Shown here one piece after another: positions 1 to 8,875 of a stretch of 10,445 bases of DNA. Numbering within the stretch: the stretch's first letter is position 1; each line of letters begins with the position of its first letter. The translations under genes were made by a program, and so were the position numbers. The DNA is from Desulfofustis sp. (GTDB lineage Bacteria; Desulfobacterota; Desulfobulbia; Desulfobulbales; Desulfocapsaceae). The DNA is taken from contig JAQYVS010000031.1 in NCBI GenBank assembly GCA_030145365.1, positions 1 to 10,445 of the forward strand, given 5' to 3'. The notes under the pieces were generated by a model. That model searched no databases. It had not been told where the DNA came from and saw nothing but the letters and a program-made list of their open reading frames with translations.

Positions 1-421
1 GCGGTATCGAAAGCTCCTGAAAAAAGCGGATAGTGAATGCCCCGGGCCCGATGAAAGCCAGAGAAAAGGGAAGCGGGGCCGGCTCAAACGATCAAAAGCC
101 AGAAATCTGCTGGAACGATTACGCGACTTCAAGCAAGACACCCTGCGCTTCATGGATGTTGAGTGCGTCCCCTTGACCAACAACCAGGGAGAGAACGATC
201 TGCGTATGACCAAAGTGCAGCAGAAGATCTCCGGTTGCTTCCGATCCATGCAGGGAGCAGAGATCTTTTGTCGAGTGCGCACCTACCTATCGACTTGCGG
301 CAAACAGGGTGTGACGGCTACGCAGGCATTGACGTTACTTTTTGAGGGCAAAAGTCCGGACTTCATGAAGAGGGATGAAGCATGATCCGGCTGACTATGG
401 CAGAATGTGCTGAATAGTTAC
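1..421 (+). mobile_element. 3' portion of an IS66-family insertion sequence, probable right end near 421
   Basis: The element contains the transposase C-terminus and a short untranslated tail. The stretch gctgaatagttac at 409-421 looks like a terminal inverted repeat end of an IS66-type element, but the left end is outside the window so pairing cannot be tested. If 421 is the boundary, the insertion lies 27 bp from the stop codon of the neighbouring minus-strand gene. It would then have removed or displaced that operon's native 3' flank; I see no clear intrinsic terminator between 386 and 448. The family call is firm, the exact boundary is inference. Confidence 0.55.
2..385 (+). CDS. tnpC: IS66-family transposase, C-terminal part (5' end outside window)
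   Basis: The frame is open from base 2 to the TGA at 383-385, giving about 127 residues of the C-terminal part of an IS66-type DDE transposase, the enzyme that cuts and joins the element's ends. The diagnostic stretch is VPLTNNQGENDLRMTKVQQK followed by ISGCFRSMQGAEIFCRVRTY. This matches the well-known IS66 block around the last catalytic acidic residue (TNNQxExDLRM) and the ISGCFRS signature. The tail KQGVTATQALTLLFEGKSPD is the usual IS66 C-terminal extension. Upstream of it is a basic stretch (RKGKRGRLKRSKARNLLERL), typical of the region before the last catalytic residue. The natural stop is present, so the 3' end looks intact; whether the whole element is intact cannot be judged from here. 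It faces the minus-strand cluster that follows. Gene symbol by IS66 convention. Confidence 0.93.
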   Translation, partial: RYRKLLKKADSECPGPDESQRKGKRGRLKRSKARNLLERLRDFKQDTLRFMDVECVPLTNNQGENDLRMTKVQQKISGCFRSMQGAEIFCRVRTYLSTCGKQGVTATQALTLLFEGKSPDFMKRDEA

Positions 422-448
422 AATTGTTCTTCTCATAATCATGTCTCC

Positions 449-958
449 CTATATTTGATCAAGTATATTTTTTGCTATTGAAACTGCCTTTCCCCTGGGG
501 TTTCCCCCTCCTTTTTCATCGATATTGATGTGTACGATCAAATTCTCTTTCGTGATAAACGAAAGTTGCTTACGCTTCTCGGACCACACGGCCTCTGTAC
601 CTATACCATCGACTTTATCTGCATCTGAATACGATGCCAGGACACGTTGAAAATCCTCTGGACTTTTCGCCCGGGCGTAGATGACTTGCAGCTTATTCCC
701 ATCAGGCGCCAGCCCGTATTTTTTCCTTGCTGCATCTTTCTTTGATTCAGCACCCCATACATAGGTACATGCTGGGTAGGTCATCTTTTTACACTTTGAA
801 TATTTGAGCTTGTCTCCAGGCCCGAATGTAAATTCGGAGCGTAAATAGTCTTCGGAGATAATATTTGAATAGTCAGCAGACAATACGGGTAGAGAAACGA
901 ACATCAAGAGCAGAAAACCCTGCCAGATAAAGGCTGGTTTATGATGAAGGTTGCTCAT
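449..958 (-). CDS. Small exported (periplasmic) protein of unknown function, last gene of the cluster
   Basis: This is a 169-residue protein beginning MSNLHHKPAF. The ATG at 958 overlaps the TGA of the preceding lipoprotein gene as ATGA, and AGGTGG lies 7-8 bases upstream. A TTG two codons earlier is less likely because it would bypass this arrangement. Residues about 11-28 form a hydrophobic signal peptide (FLLLMFVSLPVLSA) with probable cleavage near A28. The mature part has two cysteines (C56, C64) eight residues apart, which could form a disulfide. The C-terminal part (about 117-166, VDGIGTEAVWSEKRKQLSFI, then a beta strand and an AKNIL helix) resembles a pattern seen in assorted small exported proteins: a GxGxxAxW motif, a short beta strand and a final helix. 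I cannot name the family. Overlap with the lipoprotein gene implies translational coupling and a shared role. Coding status is secure, function is not. Confidence 0.85.
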   Translation of the reverse strand: MSNLHHKPAFIWQGFLLLMFVSLPVLSADYSNIISEDYLRSEFTFGPGDKLKYSKCKKMTYPACTYVWGAESKKDAARKKYGLAPDGNKLQVIYARAKSPEDFQRVLASYSDADKVDGIGTEAVWSEKRKQLSFITKENLIVHINIDEKGGGNPRGKAVSIAKNILDQI

Positions 959-1416
959 TTGCAAACCACCTCATAAGTGATTGGAAATTCTTTTCCCGTG
1001 GGATCACCTTCTTTCCACAATTTATCAGTACCAGTTACTCCATTTGATGTTTTCGTCCATGTTTGATTACTTTTCTTACCCGGCATTGTCATTGGAGCAG
1101 AATAGCTTTCACCCTTCACGGTAATCTCTAAACTCATCCCATCAATCGACATAGGCATATGACCTTCTTTCTTGTCCATTTTCACTCTACTACCCGCAAC
1201 TATGACCCCATCTCCATCGGAATCCTTGATTGCAGTTCCATTATCAGAGTTGAAGAAAAAGGCATCATCGCTGTCGAAGCGCCCACACTTCACCACAGTT
1301 TCAAACTTCGTCTCACCCAGGGTAGCCTTGAATGTACCATCCGTTATAACGCTGTTATTTGATTCACCACATGCAGTCAATAATATGACTGGAAGCAAAT
1401 ACACTAATTTTCTCAT
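955..1416 (-). CDS. Predicted lipoprotein, paralogue of the broken first gene of the cluster
   Basis: This is a 153-residue protein. The ATG at 1416 was chosen because AGGAGA (1423-1428) lies six bases upstream and because the N-terminus is then a textbook lipoprotein signal, MRKLVYLLPVILLTAC, with the lipidated cysteine at residue 16 followed by G. An in-frame start 16 codons further up would bury the signal. The mature domain carries VVKC near residue 44, an acidic KDSDGDGV at 64-71 that looks like a calcium-loop type sequence, and ends in FPITYEVVCK. The two cysteines C44 and C152 could form a disulfide. The same three landmarks, VKC, KDxxGDGV and FPxxxEVxCK, occur in the reading frame at 8921-9348, so the two are paralogues. 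Probably anchored to a membrane, beside the VWA and transglutaminase-like proteins. It is followed by a 4-base overlap with the next gene. Family not recognised. Confidence 0.88.
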   Translation of the reverse strand: MRKLVYLLPVILLTACGESNNSVITDGTFKATLGETKFETVVKCGRFDSDDAFFFNSDNGTAIKDSDGDGVIVAGSRVKMDKKEGHMPMSIDGMSLEITVKGESYSAPMTMPGKKSNQTWTKTSNGVTGTDKLWKEGDPTGKEFPITYEVVCK

Positions 1417-1422
1417 TCTGGT

Positions 1423-1428
1423 TCTCCT
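1423..1428 (-). promoter_or_regulatory. Ribosome binding site that fixes the lipoprotein start
   Basis: On the minus strand the sequence reads AGGAGA six bases before the ATG at 1416. It supports that start over the in-frame upstream codons of the longer open frame. Confidence 0.7.
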
Positions 1429-1485
1429 GTTACTAAATAAGTATTCAGAGTGAAAGTATTCCACATCAGGTGCAAGAGCCTTTCA

Positions 1486-3786
1486 TCAAGGTCGTGTTGG
1501 TGCAGGCAATCGTGGGAGCATGCTGCTACCGCATTGCCCGATGCGCACATTTTCCATCTCATGAACAGCTTTTACCCAAGCATTCACTCCAACCCCCCTG
1601 GCAATGCTAAGAAACTTGCTATTACGCCTTTTTTCCATACAGCAGCTCCGTGCCTTCGGATCCTTCTGCCGGCATATTAGATAATCTTCGCCAACAAGAG
1701 AAAATATAAGTGCCGTAAGAATCCCCAGTGCAATTGCTCCAATAATCATGTACTCAAGGGACACCCCTCCCCTTCCCTCTGAGTCGATGCCGAGGCTCTC
1801 CCCTGTTCGAGGATCTATTCGCCACCATGCTAATTTATATTCTGGACCTAGAGCATGTGCAACAGGAACCACCAACGTATAGCCTCGTTCGAGATCATCT
1901 CGCATGCGTGCACCAACATCCTGGGGCCAGCCGTGTTCCACAATCTGGTCTGGTTCCCTGATAATGGTATAGGAACTATTTTCCAGAGCGCCTCGATGGA
2001 GTGCATGCTGCACCGGCTCTCCTGTCAGGTTTGCCAGCGCAACGCCTTCAACAATAGTCTCCCAGATGCCTTGAGCCAGTATGTGCTGTGGTAAAGAAGT
2101 AAATACCCCCTTTTCCATTTTCATAGCGCGTCGCGGATTGGTAACTATATCGACAATGCCCCGGAGTGAATCGTCATCACTCAGTCTATACTGAACCACG
2201 ATGACCCCGGGAGCAGACCGAAAAACCGTTGACCCGACATCCAGGGGGAAGCGCTGGGTAGCTGCTGTTAGGCCCAGTTGGGGTAGCGTCCAGCCTCTTG
2301 AGTCGAGGATAGCTGACTTTTTCCTTAACGATTTTCGTTCACCATGGCCCGCTATCAGATACGCTGCCAGATCATGGCTGTACTGCATCGATTTCAGGAA
2401 CTGTTCATCCAGGAATGTACTGGAGTACTCCCCTCCTGTAACGAGAATATTCGTTGCCGATACCACGCTTCTGGGGTCAACTGTGGAGCCCGATGCAAAT
2501 AGATCACTCTTTTCTCGTGCAGTTGGCCCTAACCTGTCCAACAGCATTCTGCGGATAGTGCGCTCACGTTCGCCAGGCTCGATAAGCGTATATTCAAGCC
2601 ATACTGCAGTCAGCGTTTGCAGGTCAACGTCGGATTCACGATCTGGACCGTTGCCGAGCGATCCTATAGCTCCAACAGCTTTTTCAGTCCTTCCTCCAAC
2701 GGTTTGAAACAGTGGTGCAGCACCGAAAGCATCCTTGCTCATATCATCAAGGGAAAATGCATTGCCATCCAGGTCGAACGCTTTACCGCCAGGGGCGGGT
2801 CTCCCGTTCAGAGACGGTATGAAGAAACGGCTCTTCGCGAGGATCTCATCCCAGCCGGATAGAAGCAGGTCGGGAGTAAGCCCGGAAGGTAGCGTGGAGA
2901 AGCTCAAACTTTTATTGGCAAGATTTGCCGTCGGCCGCTCCCACGGTTCCATGATTTCATGAACCAGCAGCCTGGATCCTAACTTCTGCTCGATAAACGC
3001 CTGGAGTCGGAATCGGTGCTGCAAATCTTCCGCAATGTTCGACCCGATTACTTCAGTGAACTGCAGCTTGTTGAACTCCCCGGGTGTATTAGTAAAGACA
3101 GGATGAACCGAAATCCAGGGTTGTGATGGTCCGGCTCGGTATTCGACCCAGAAGTAGTCCCTGGCTTCCTCCAGGATACCTTCTGCTACAGATGAATCTC
3201 CCAGCGAAATCCCTTCTTTTCCGAGCGCAGAAATGATTGAATTCAAGGTATCGCCAATCATTTCCGGGCTTGCAAGTTTCCATGTCTGGTCACCGAAGTC
3301 TGTCGCAGCCGTAGCCTCTACCTCAGGCGATAATGTCGCTATCGGCTGAACATAAGGATTAATCTCTGGCATCAGTTTCTGAACCTGGGCGGGAGAGAGA
3401 TTTGTCCGCAGAATTCTCGCCTCTTCTCCATTGTTCTTGAGCAGGGTAGCCAGCAACAGCGCCTGGTCAAGTGAGTTTCCTGCGCGGCTCAGCAGGGTGC
3501 CCTGTGCTCCACGCAACAGGCCAGGATATTGCTCGAAATGGATAGCATCCCTGACGAAAGAAATGATTTCTCCTACATCGTAAGCATGCCTGTCGATGAG
3601 GGCATCAAGATCGAAGTCAGCGCGGTTAATACTTGAATACAGCTTTTCCATTACTGCGTTGAAACTTTCAGCTCTGGCAACCGGCTCATTATCCCGCACC
3701 GGCTTTGCTTTCACCACAGCAAAGGCGGGTACGATCCCAGCCCAGGAGAGGGTGAAGGCGACGATATAAACAACAATTTTACGCAA
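1486..3786 (-). CDS. Exported transglutaminase-like protein with substituted catalytic positions and C-terminal membrane segment
   Basis: From the TTG at 3786 the product has 766 residues. This start lies 19 bases past the upstream stop, has AGG six bases before it, and gives a clean signal peptide (about 1-23, MRKIVVYIVAFTLSWAG ending PAFA). The frame is open to 3951, but that would overlap the VWA gene by about 146 bases and bury the signal. Residues about 70-125 fit a transglutaminase core (FVRDAIHFEQYPGLLRGAQG, then GNSLDQALLLATLLKNNG), and residues about 210-230 fit its second half (YFWVEYRAGPSQPWISVHPV). At the usual Cys, His and Asp positions I read S105, F212 and H228, so the fold is probably non-catalytic; this depends on my alignment by eye. 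The central 400 residues are not recognised. Near the end come WWRIDPRTGESLG, then a membrane segment (about 674-698, GGVSLEYMIIGAIALGILTA) and a basic, cysteine-containing tail. Probably a membrane-held partner of the VWA protein. Confidence 0.85.
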   Translation of the reverse strand: MRKIVVYIVAFTLSWAGIVPAFAVVKAKPVRDNEPVARAESFNAVMEKLYSSINRADFDLDALIDRHAYDVGEIISFVRDAIHFEQYPGLLRGAQGTLLSRAGNSLDQALLLATLLKNNGEEARILRTNLSPAQVQKLMPEINPYVQPIATLSPEVEATAATDFGDQTWKLASPEMIGDTLNSIISALGKEGISLGDSSVAEGILEEARDYFWVEYRAGPSQPWISVHPVFTNTPGEFNKLQFTEVIGSNIAEDLQHRFRLQAFIEQKLGSRLLVHEIMEPWERPTANLANKSLSFSTLPSGLTPDLLLSGWDEILAKSRFFIPSLNGRPAPGGKAFDLDGNAFSLDDMSKDAFGAAPLFQTVGGRTEKAVGAIGSLGNGPDRESDVDLQTLTAVWLEYTLIEPGERERTIRRMLLDRLGPTAREKSDLFASGSTVDPRSVVSATNILVTGGEYSSTFLDEQFLKSMQYSHDLAAYLIAGHGERKSLRKKSAILDSRGWTLPQLGLTAATQRFPLDVGSTVFRSAPGVIVVQYRLSDDDSLRGIVDIVTNPRRAMKMEKGVFTSLPQHILAQGIWETIVEGVALANLTGEPVQHALHRGALENSSYTIIREPDQIVEHGWPQDVGARMRDDLERGYTLVVPVAHALGPEYKLAWWRIDPRTGESLGIDSEGRGGVSLEYMIIGAIALGILTALIFSLVGEDYLICRQKDPKARSCCMEKRRNSKFLSIARGVGVNAWVKAVHEMENVRIGQCGSSMLPRLPAPTRP

Positions 3787-3805
3787 TAAGAACCTGTAAC
3801 GGGCA

Positions 3806-6800
3806 CTAATACTCAATAATCTGCTCCATTTCCCCGATGACCTCAATTTTGTCAAAGCTCTTAGGTGATGAACCAGCCACTTTAACCCGATAATAACCGG
3901 CATCAAGTTGCAACGGCTCACCACCAACAACGCCTTCAGCAACCAGTTCACCCGTCATATCATAAACCAGGAAAGGCGTACGTAAGGCATTACTCACGGA
4001 CAGGTTTAATGATGACTCATCACTGGCATCAAAGTACCTGCCGCCACCCTGCTCCGCCCAGCCTTCAAACTGGCGCTTGAGATCAGCATCATCAATCGCG
4101 AATCCGACTATATTGAGACGGACATCAAAGCCCTTGTCAACCAGCTTTTTGAGTACGTCAGCAGGTTTGCCCTCACAGGTTTCTTCTCCGTCTGTGACAA
4201 GAATGACAATCTTGTTACCTTTCGCTTTTTTTAGATCAGCCTCCACCTTTGCCAGAGAATCAGCAATCGGAGTTCTTGCCAGGTTCTTTGCATTGATCTT
4301 GCTGATTGTTTTCTCGGCAGAGGCCGGGTTGAGTGGCTTCAGCTTGATCTCGAGATCAGTCTGGCAGGAATTCGGGGTCTTGTGACCGAATACGCGCAGC
4401 GCCACCGGCGTACCTGCCGGGATAACTTCTGTTACTGCTGTAGTGAGCACTTCTTTAGCGATGTTGATACGACGCTTGCCATCCAGTCTTTTCAGCATGC
4501 TTCCGGAGGCATCAAGTATCAGTTCCACAGCGCCATGCCGGGTATTTTTTTCCTTGCTGACGACACTTAGCGTGCCGGGCCCGGGTGCGTCTTCGAAAGT
4601 CAGCGAAGCTTCCAGTGTATAAGAAGCAGGCTGGCGCAGCATTGTTTTTGCACGATCAAAAGCTATGCCCATTTGGCTGTTCGTCAACGGGTTATCGTAA
4701 AACCCGTCGTTCACATTCGCCCAGTACTGCATCAGGTCTTCCGCTACTCCGTGCGATGAACCTACCCTGATAGCAAATATCCGTGGGCGAACTTTACTGA
4801 ACAGCGGCCAGAGGGCTTCATCATTGCGTCCCGTCTCGGCATCTGTAATCAACACAATAGCCTTGGTGCCCGGTCGACCGGCTAACGCCTCCGTCACGCG
4901 AATGAGTGCCGTCTCGGCATCGCTGCTATTGTCACCACGCTTATAATCATTCAAGGCAGACTGCAGGATATAAGGCTCGCCACTCCAGTCTTTGAGCAAA
5001 AAGTCTCCACCCAGCACCATCATATTCGCGACATCGATTCCCGGACTGACGCCACTGACATAGCTGCTGATCGCATTGTAAATCATCGGGCTATAGCCGG
5101 AGACGCTACCGCTATTGTCCCAGACAAAGGCTACGGAACGTGGAGGTTCTTCTACTTTTATAAAATATTTTCCACCAGGCTCAACAGTGGCTTTGTAACT
5201 ATGGCTATTGAATTCTCCACGGCTTCGTCGCACCGGGACAGCACTGCCATTATCGTCTTCGATGGTCAAAATGGTGCGAACGGTAGGATCGCCACCCAGT
5301 TCTAACATCAGCGTGTTCCGGGCATCGGGGATAGTGACGCTGTACCAGTCTGATTCACGCGCCAGTGCCACTTTACCTTTTGTCAGTTGACCGTATTCAA
5401 AAGTACTGGCTGTCGCCCTGCTATTGTTAGCAGAAAATAATTCTGCTTCTGTAGACAGATCAATCCCGGCAAGATGTTCGTAGATGCCATCACGTGACCC
5501 ACTGCCCCATTCACCAATAATTGATCGGTATTGTTCATCTGCAGCCTGTTCAAATATACGTAAGGTATCAGGGAATATCAGCGAAGTGCGCTTACTTTTT
5601 CCTTCTGCGGAGAATCTTACATAACGGGCCCAAGCAGGCTTATCGAAGGAAAGTTCCAATGATTGATTTGCTTTAACATCCCAGTCCGTTAAATATGCCC
5701 AGGGACCCACCGGGCTATTCACCGAAGTGAACACTTTTACTCGATTAATTTGCTGTTCCGGCTTTGCCTTTTTCGATGCCACCCACTCCATGCGGGTAAT
5801 TCTGGCAGCGCGCTCGTCCTGGAATCCAATTACCCATTCAACCTGCTGCCCGGCCTTGAGGTCTACCGATTTGCTATCGGCCTTTTCTGTCAGAATGACC
5901 GAATCCCTGTCTCGGGATGCCCTGGGTCTGGCCCACACGACATGGCCACCGAGCTCTGGCCTGGTAATATTGAATCCTTCTCCATTGGATATATCCTGTC
6001 CCGGACTGGCGATAACTTTCCATTCACCGAGCACCAACTGGCCTGAAGTTTCTTCATCCTGTGAAGATAACAGGAGCAATCTGGCGAACCTGGCTGATAC
6101 AGGGTTTTCCAGAGTAAAGGACTGATCGATCAGCAGCGGCTGCAACCTACCCTTCAAAACGGTTTGATATGCTTTACCGTCTAGTGACAACTGCAGTTCG
6201 AATGTGGAGAGTGAATTTATGACAGAACGCCGCCCCATTGGATTCAGTATGATTCCAGCCACCTCCACAGGGTGATCACCTGCCAGTTCAACTGTAACAG
6301 GGACTTCAGCCAGTTTGCGGACACCGCGAAGAGCAAGGCCTTCGCCCAGTGTAGATTGATTATCAAACAGCTGATGAAAATAATGTCCCAGGTCGGGTAC
6401 ATCACCTTCCTTCGTTTCATTGTCAAAGGGTATTCTTTTCCCACCCAACTCCTTCCAGGCAACATTCACACCACCCAGGATTTCATCAGGAACAGGCCAG
6501 TCCCAGACTGACCCGATAGCATCACTCTCGGCGTCAACGTCGATATCCTTATAAGACTCAACCTGAGAACCCTTGTCATCATAGGCCCGCACACTGACAC
6601 GCACCGAATGATCAGCCCAGGCATCCCCTGGTATATGTATCGTGAACGGGACGGTCACTGTACTCGCTGCCGGGATTAGCAACGATTGTTTTTCAGACCT
6701 GATCCGCCAGCGATAATCACTGCTTGCATACTCAAGTTTTACGTTAAATTCAGCATCTGTCTGATTGGATAGTGACAGATTACCCGCCAGCGTTTGACCG

Positions 6801-8875
6801 TATCTCAGGTAGGCCGCAACTTTGTCAAACTCTGATTCAATATTGAGAGAGACAGGCAGTTCTGCCTGTTCAACCGGGTAAACAGTAACACCCGGTGGTT
6901 CACATCCTTTGGCACAGGCGAAACGTGCCAGCCTTTCGAGTTTAATTGTGTACTCAGCGTCACTTGGTGTCCGTGATTCAAGATAGAGACTGTAATCACC
7001 GGGGGGGAACAGACCCTCATAGATAACTGGTTTGCCGATATCAGTAACTTTGCGCAGGGCACTTACATTATCACCTGACATCTTGGCGATAATCTGGCCA
7101 CCTGCCGGCGGAGTCACCGTCAAGCGGATATGTTCATCGTTTGTCAGCAGGAACCGGTAGTAGTCATCCGCAGACTTGTTCTCCAGCAAGCCGAGTCTTG
7201 TCTGGCCGAACCGGATGGTTTGAGCCCTGCTTGGATCGTCATTGGGCTCTCGTTCAAAATCGGGGTTTGGCGGACCTATAGGTAATATCCTAAGTACATA
7301 AGACCCATCCGTTCCCTTCACTGCCACATGATGCGAGCCCGGCAGAAGAAACAGATTTGACAGACGTGCACGTCGCAAACCTGCGGCCACATCAAGCTGA
7401 GAGATCGTACTGCCTTTCGCATCGAGCAGCGAGATGCGCGAGACCCCGTCACCCACCGTCTGAATTCGCCATAACTGTGGTTCACCCAAGACGGTAAAGT
7501 GATAGATATCCGTATCCTTGCCGTCGAACTTGCCCTTTACTATCCTTTTCGCATTCATGCCGGAAGAAAACATGAATTTGTCGTTCGGCTCGGCTTCCCT
7601 GATAGACTTATATGGCTCGCCCTGCTCCATGCTGAGGGTGTACTCCGCATCTTTCTTGCTGCGCGCAATGGATAACCCGTAATCACCCGTGTTTAATGAA
7701 AGATCAGCCAATTCAATGACAGAGTTCGCTGTGCGGCACTGCATTACTTCATTATTCTCGTCGTACAGACAGAGCTCATACTTTATGCCCTGAGTACCAT
7801 CCAGCCGGATCAGCTGAGTGTTGCGTGCATCCTCTTCGGAAAGATTAAAGCGGAAATAGTCGTAATCATTATCTTTGCCCGCACTGCCACGGACAGGCTT
7901 TGATAAATCTACCCGGTTTGCCAGCCTCCACTGGTCATTCGGCTCCGCTTCATCACCTTCAACACGCTGCCCCATGGCTCGGATGGCAAGTGTACGAATA
8001 ACACTCGCATCCTTGCCTTCAAGCTCCAGCGGGTAGTTTCCTTTCTCCAGACCAAGGTCCGGGAGAGAAAACTTGCCGGACTGATCAGTAGTCGCCTGTG
8101 TCAGTTTCTTTCCGCTGGCATCGTTCAGAGTGACCGAAAACTTGCGTCCAATCGCTGTTCGCCCTGAAAGTTCCCAGCGCTGCTGGCTGGCCTTTTCAGA
8201 AACCTCAAGCCTGGCCCAGGTTTTCGGGTCCTCAGCATAGATACTGTAATGATCTGCGGTACGCAGCATTAGCGGTTTGTCCTGCGTGTTTTCAGTCAGT
8301 GACCGGGCATTTAACTTCTTGCCCTTTGTGACATTGAGTCGATACTGTACCTGTGGGGGTACTTCAGCATCTGCAGTCTCATCATCAGCGTCCTCTGCTG
8401 TTTTACTCGCTGTAGACAGATCAAGGCTGCCTGACACAAGCACTCCCTTCGACTGTTTCTTTCCTCCAGCACGGGCTATGCCGATGAGATAATCACCAGG
8501 CTCAAAAATCAGATCATTTACCAGCACCGGACGAGAACCGTCACGGCTGCCAAACTTGTAGATTGTTTCAGTACTGACAACTTCATTGCCATCGTCAGTA
8601 AAAGTGAGGAGAAAAAATTCTACTTTGGTCAGTGCACCTGCAACACCCGTGAGTTCAAAACTCCAGGAGTACTGTGCATCGACATCAGAGACTGACCACA
8701 TGAAGCCATCCTGGTCTCCGGCTTCCATTGAGCCCATGATGCTGGCTGGACCCGAAAAGGTGTTGGCTTGTGTGGGGGTGTTATTGGGTTCAGATTCATA
8801 AAGAACCTGGGCAAATACGTAATTATTTATTAATAATTGGATGCAAACAAAAATTAATTTTATTACTTTCTTCAT
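3806..8875 (-). CDS. Giant exported protein with PPC-like repeats, discoidin-like domains and two VWA domains
   Basis: This is a 1689-residue protein with a signal peptide (about 1-22, ending NNYVFA). Four PPC-like beta modules open with the hallmark EPNN/EPND at about 29, 311, 429 and 543 and contain D(Y/I)YxF; a fifth, looser one lies at about 1143-1243. An acidic linker (about 159-173) and a small Ig-like module (about 235-300) sit between the first two. Residues about 670-785 resemble an Ig-like NEW3-type domain. About 850-957 and 970-1110 look like discoidin (F5/8 type C) domains. VWA 1 begins near 1247 with MIDAS residues D1253-N-S1255-G-S1257, T1322 and D1345. VWA 2 begins near 1448 with D1455-A-S1457-G-S1459, T1535 and D1562. 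Both MIDAS sets look intact, which implies metal-dependent protein binding. A short beta domain ends the protein. The ATG at 8875 is preceded by an in-frame TAG two codons up and no clear Shine-Dalgarno. Likely a surface or periplasmic adhesion scaffold; the ligand is unknown. Confidence 0.92.
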   Translation of the reverse strand: MKKVIKLIFVCIQLLINNYVFAQVLYESEPNNTPTQANTFSGPASIMGSMEAGDQDGFMWSVSDVDAQYSWSFELTGVAGALTKVEFFLLTFTDDGNEVVSTETIYKFGSRDGSRPVLVNDLIFEPGDYLIGIARAGGKKQSKGVLVSGSLDLSTASKTAEDADDETADAEVPPQVQYRLNVTKGKKLNARSLTENTQDKPLMLRTADHYSIYAEDPKTWARLEVSEKASQQRWELSGRTAIGRKFSVTLNDASGKKLTQATTDQSGKFSLPDLGLEKGNYPLELEGKDASVIRTLAIRAMGQRVEGDEAEPNDQWRLANRVDLSKPVRGSAGKDNDYDYFRFNLSEEDARNTQLIRLDGTQGIKYELCLYDENNEVMQCRTANSVIELADLSLNTGDYGLSIARSKKDAEYTLSMEQGEPYKSIREAEPNDKFMFSSGMNAKRIVKGKFDGKDTDIYHFTVLGEPQLWRIQTVGDGVSRISLLDAKGSTISQLDVAAGLRRARLSNLFLLPGSHHVAVKGTDGSYVLRILPIGPPNPDFEREPNDDPSRAQTIRFGQTRLGLLENKSADDYYRFLLTNDEHIRLTVTPPAGGQIIAKMSGDNVSALRKVTDIGKPVIYEGLFPPGDYSLYLESRTPSDAEYTIKLERLARFACAKGCEPPGVTVYPVEQAELPVSLNIESEFDKVAAYLRYGQTLAGNLSLSNQTDAEFNVKLEYASSDYRWRIRSEKQSLLIPAASTVTVPFTIHIPGDAWADHSVRVSVRAYDDKGSQVESYKDIDVDAESDAIGSVWDWPVPDEILGGVNVAWKELGGKRIPFDNETKEGDVPDLGHYFHQLFDNQSTLGEGLALRGVRKLAEVPVTVELAGDHPVEVAGIILNPMGRRSVINSLSTFELQLSLDGKAYQTVLKGRLQPLLIDQSFTLENPVSARFARLLLLSSQDEETSGQLVLGEWKVIASPGQDISNGEGFNITRPELGGHVVWARPRASRDRDSVILTEKADSKSVDLKAGQQVEWVIGFQDERAARITRMEWVASKKAKPEQQINRVKVFTSVNSPVGPWAYLTDWDVKANQSLELSFDKPAWARYVRFSAEGKSKRTSLIFPDTLRIFEQAADEQYRSIIGEWGSGSRDGIYEHLAGIDLSTEAELFSANNSRATASTFEYGQLTKGKVALARESDWYSVTIPDARNTLMLELGGDPTVRTILTIEDDNGSAVPVRRSRGEFNSHSYKATVEPGGKYFIKVEEPPRSVAFVWDNSGSVSGYSPMIYNAISSYVSGVSPGIDVANMMVLGGDFLLKDWSGEPYILQSALNDYKRGDNSSDAETALIRVTEALAGRPGTKAIVLITDAETGRNDEALWPLFSKVRPRIFAIRVGSSHGVAEDLMQYWANVNDGFYDNPLTNSQMGIAFDRAKTMLRQPASYTLEASLTFEDAPGPGTLSVVSKEKNTRHGAVELILDASGSMLKRLDGKRRINIAKEVLTTAVTEVIPAGTPVALRVFGHKTPNSCQTDLEIKLKPLNPASAEKTISKINAKNLARTPIADSLAKVEADLKKAKGNKIVILVTDGEETCEGKPADVLKKLVDKGFDVRLNIVGFAIDDADLKRQFEGWAEQGGGRYFDASDESSLNLSVSNALRTPFLVYDMTGELVAEGVVGGEPLQLDAGYYRVKVAGSSPKSFDKIEVIGEMEQIIEY

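Noticed and set aside
386..448. Intrinsic terminator for the minus-strand cluster
   Set aside because: I looked for a GC-rich hairpin followed by T residues between the last stop codon and the IS66 element and found none.
1417..1485. Internal promoter before the lipoprotein gene
   Set aside because: A ttgcac and AT-rich hexamers are present on the minus strand, but no pair has acceptable spacing.
2201..2707. Plus-strand 168-codon open frame
   Set aside because: It lies antisense within the transglutaminase-like gene, has no ribosome binding site and its translation is not protein-like; a shadow frame.
3787..3951. Upstream extension of the transglutaminase-like frame to an ATG at 3951
   Set aside because: It would overlap the end of the VWA gene by about 146 bases and place the signal peptide inside the protein. 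The TTG at 3786 gives a normal export signal.
5727..6125. Plus-strand 132-codon open frame
   Set aside because: It is antisense to the discoidin-like region of the VWA gene, which has clear domain evidence on the minus strand.
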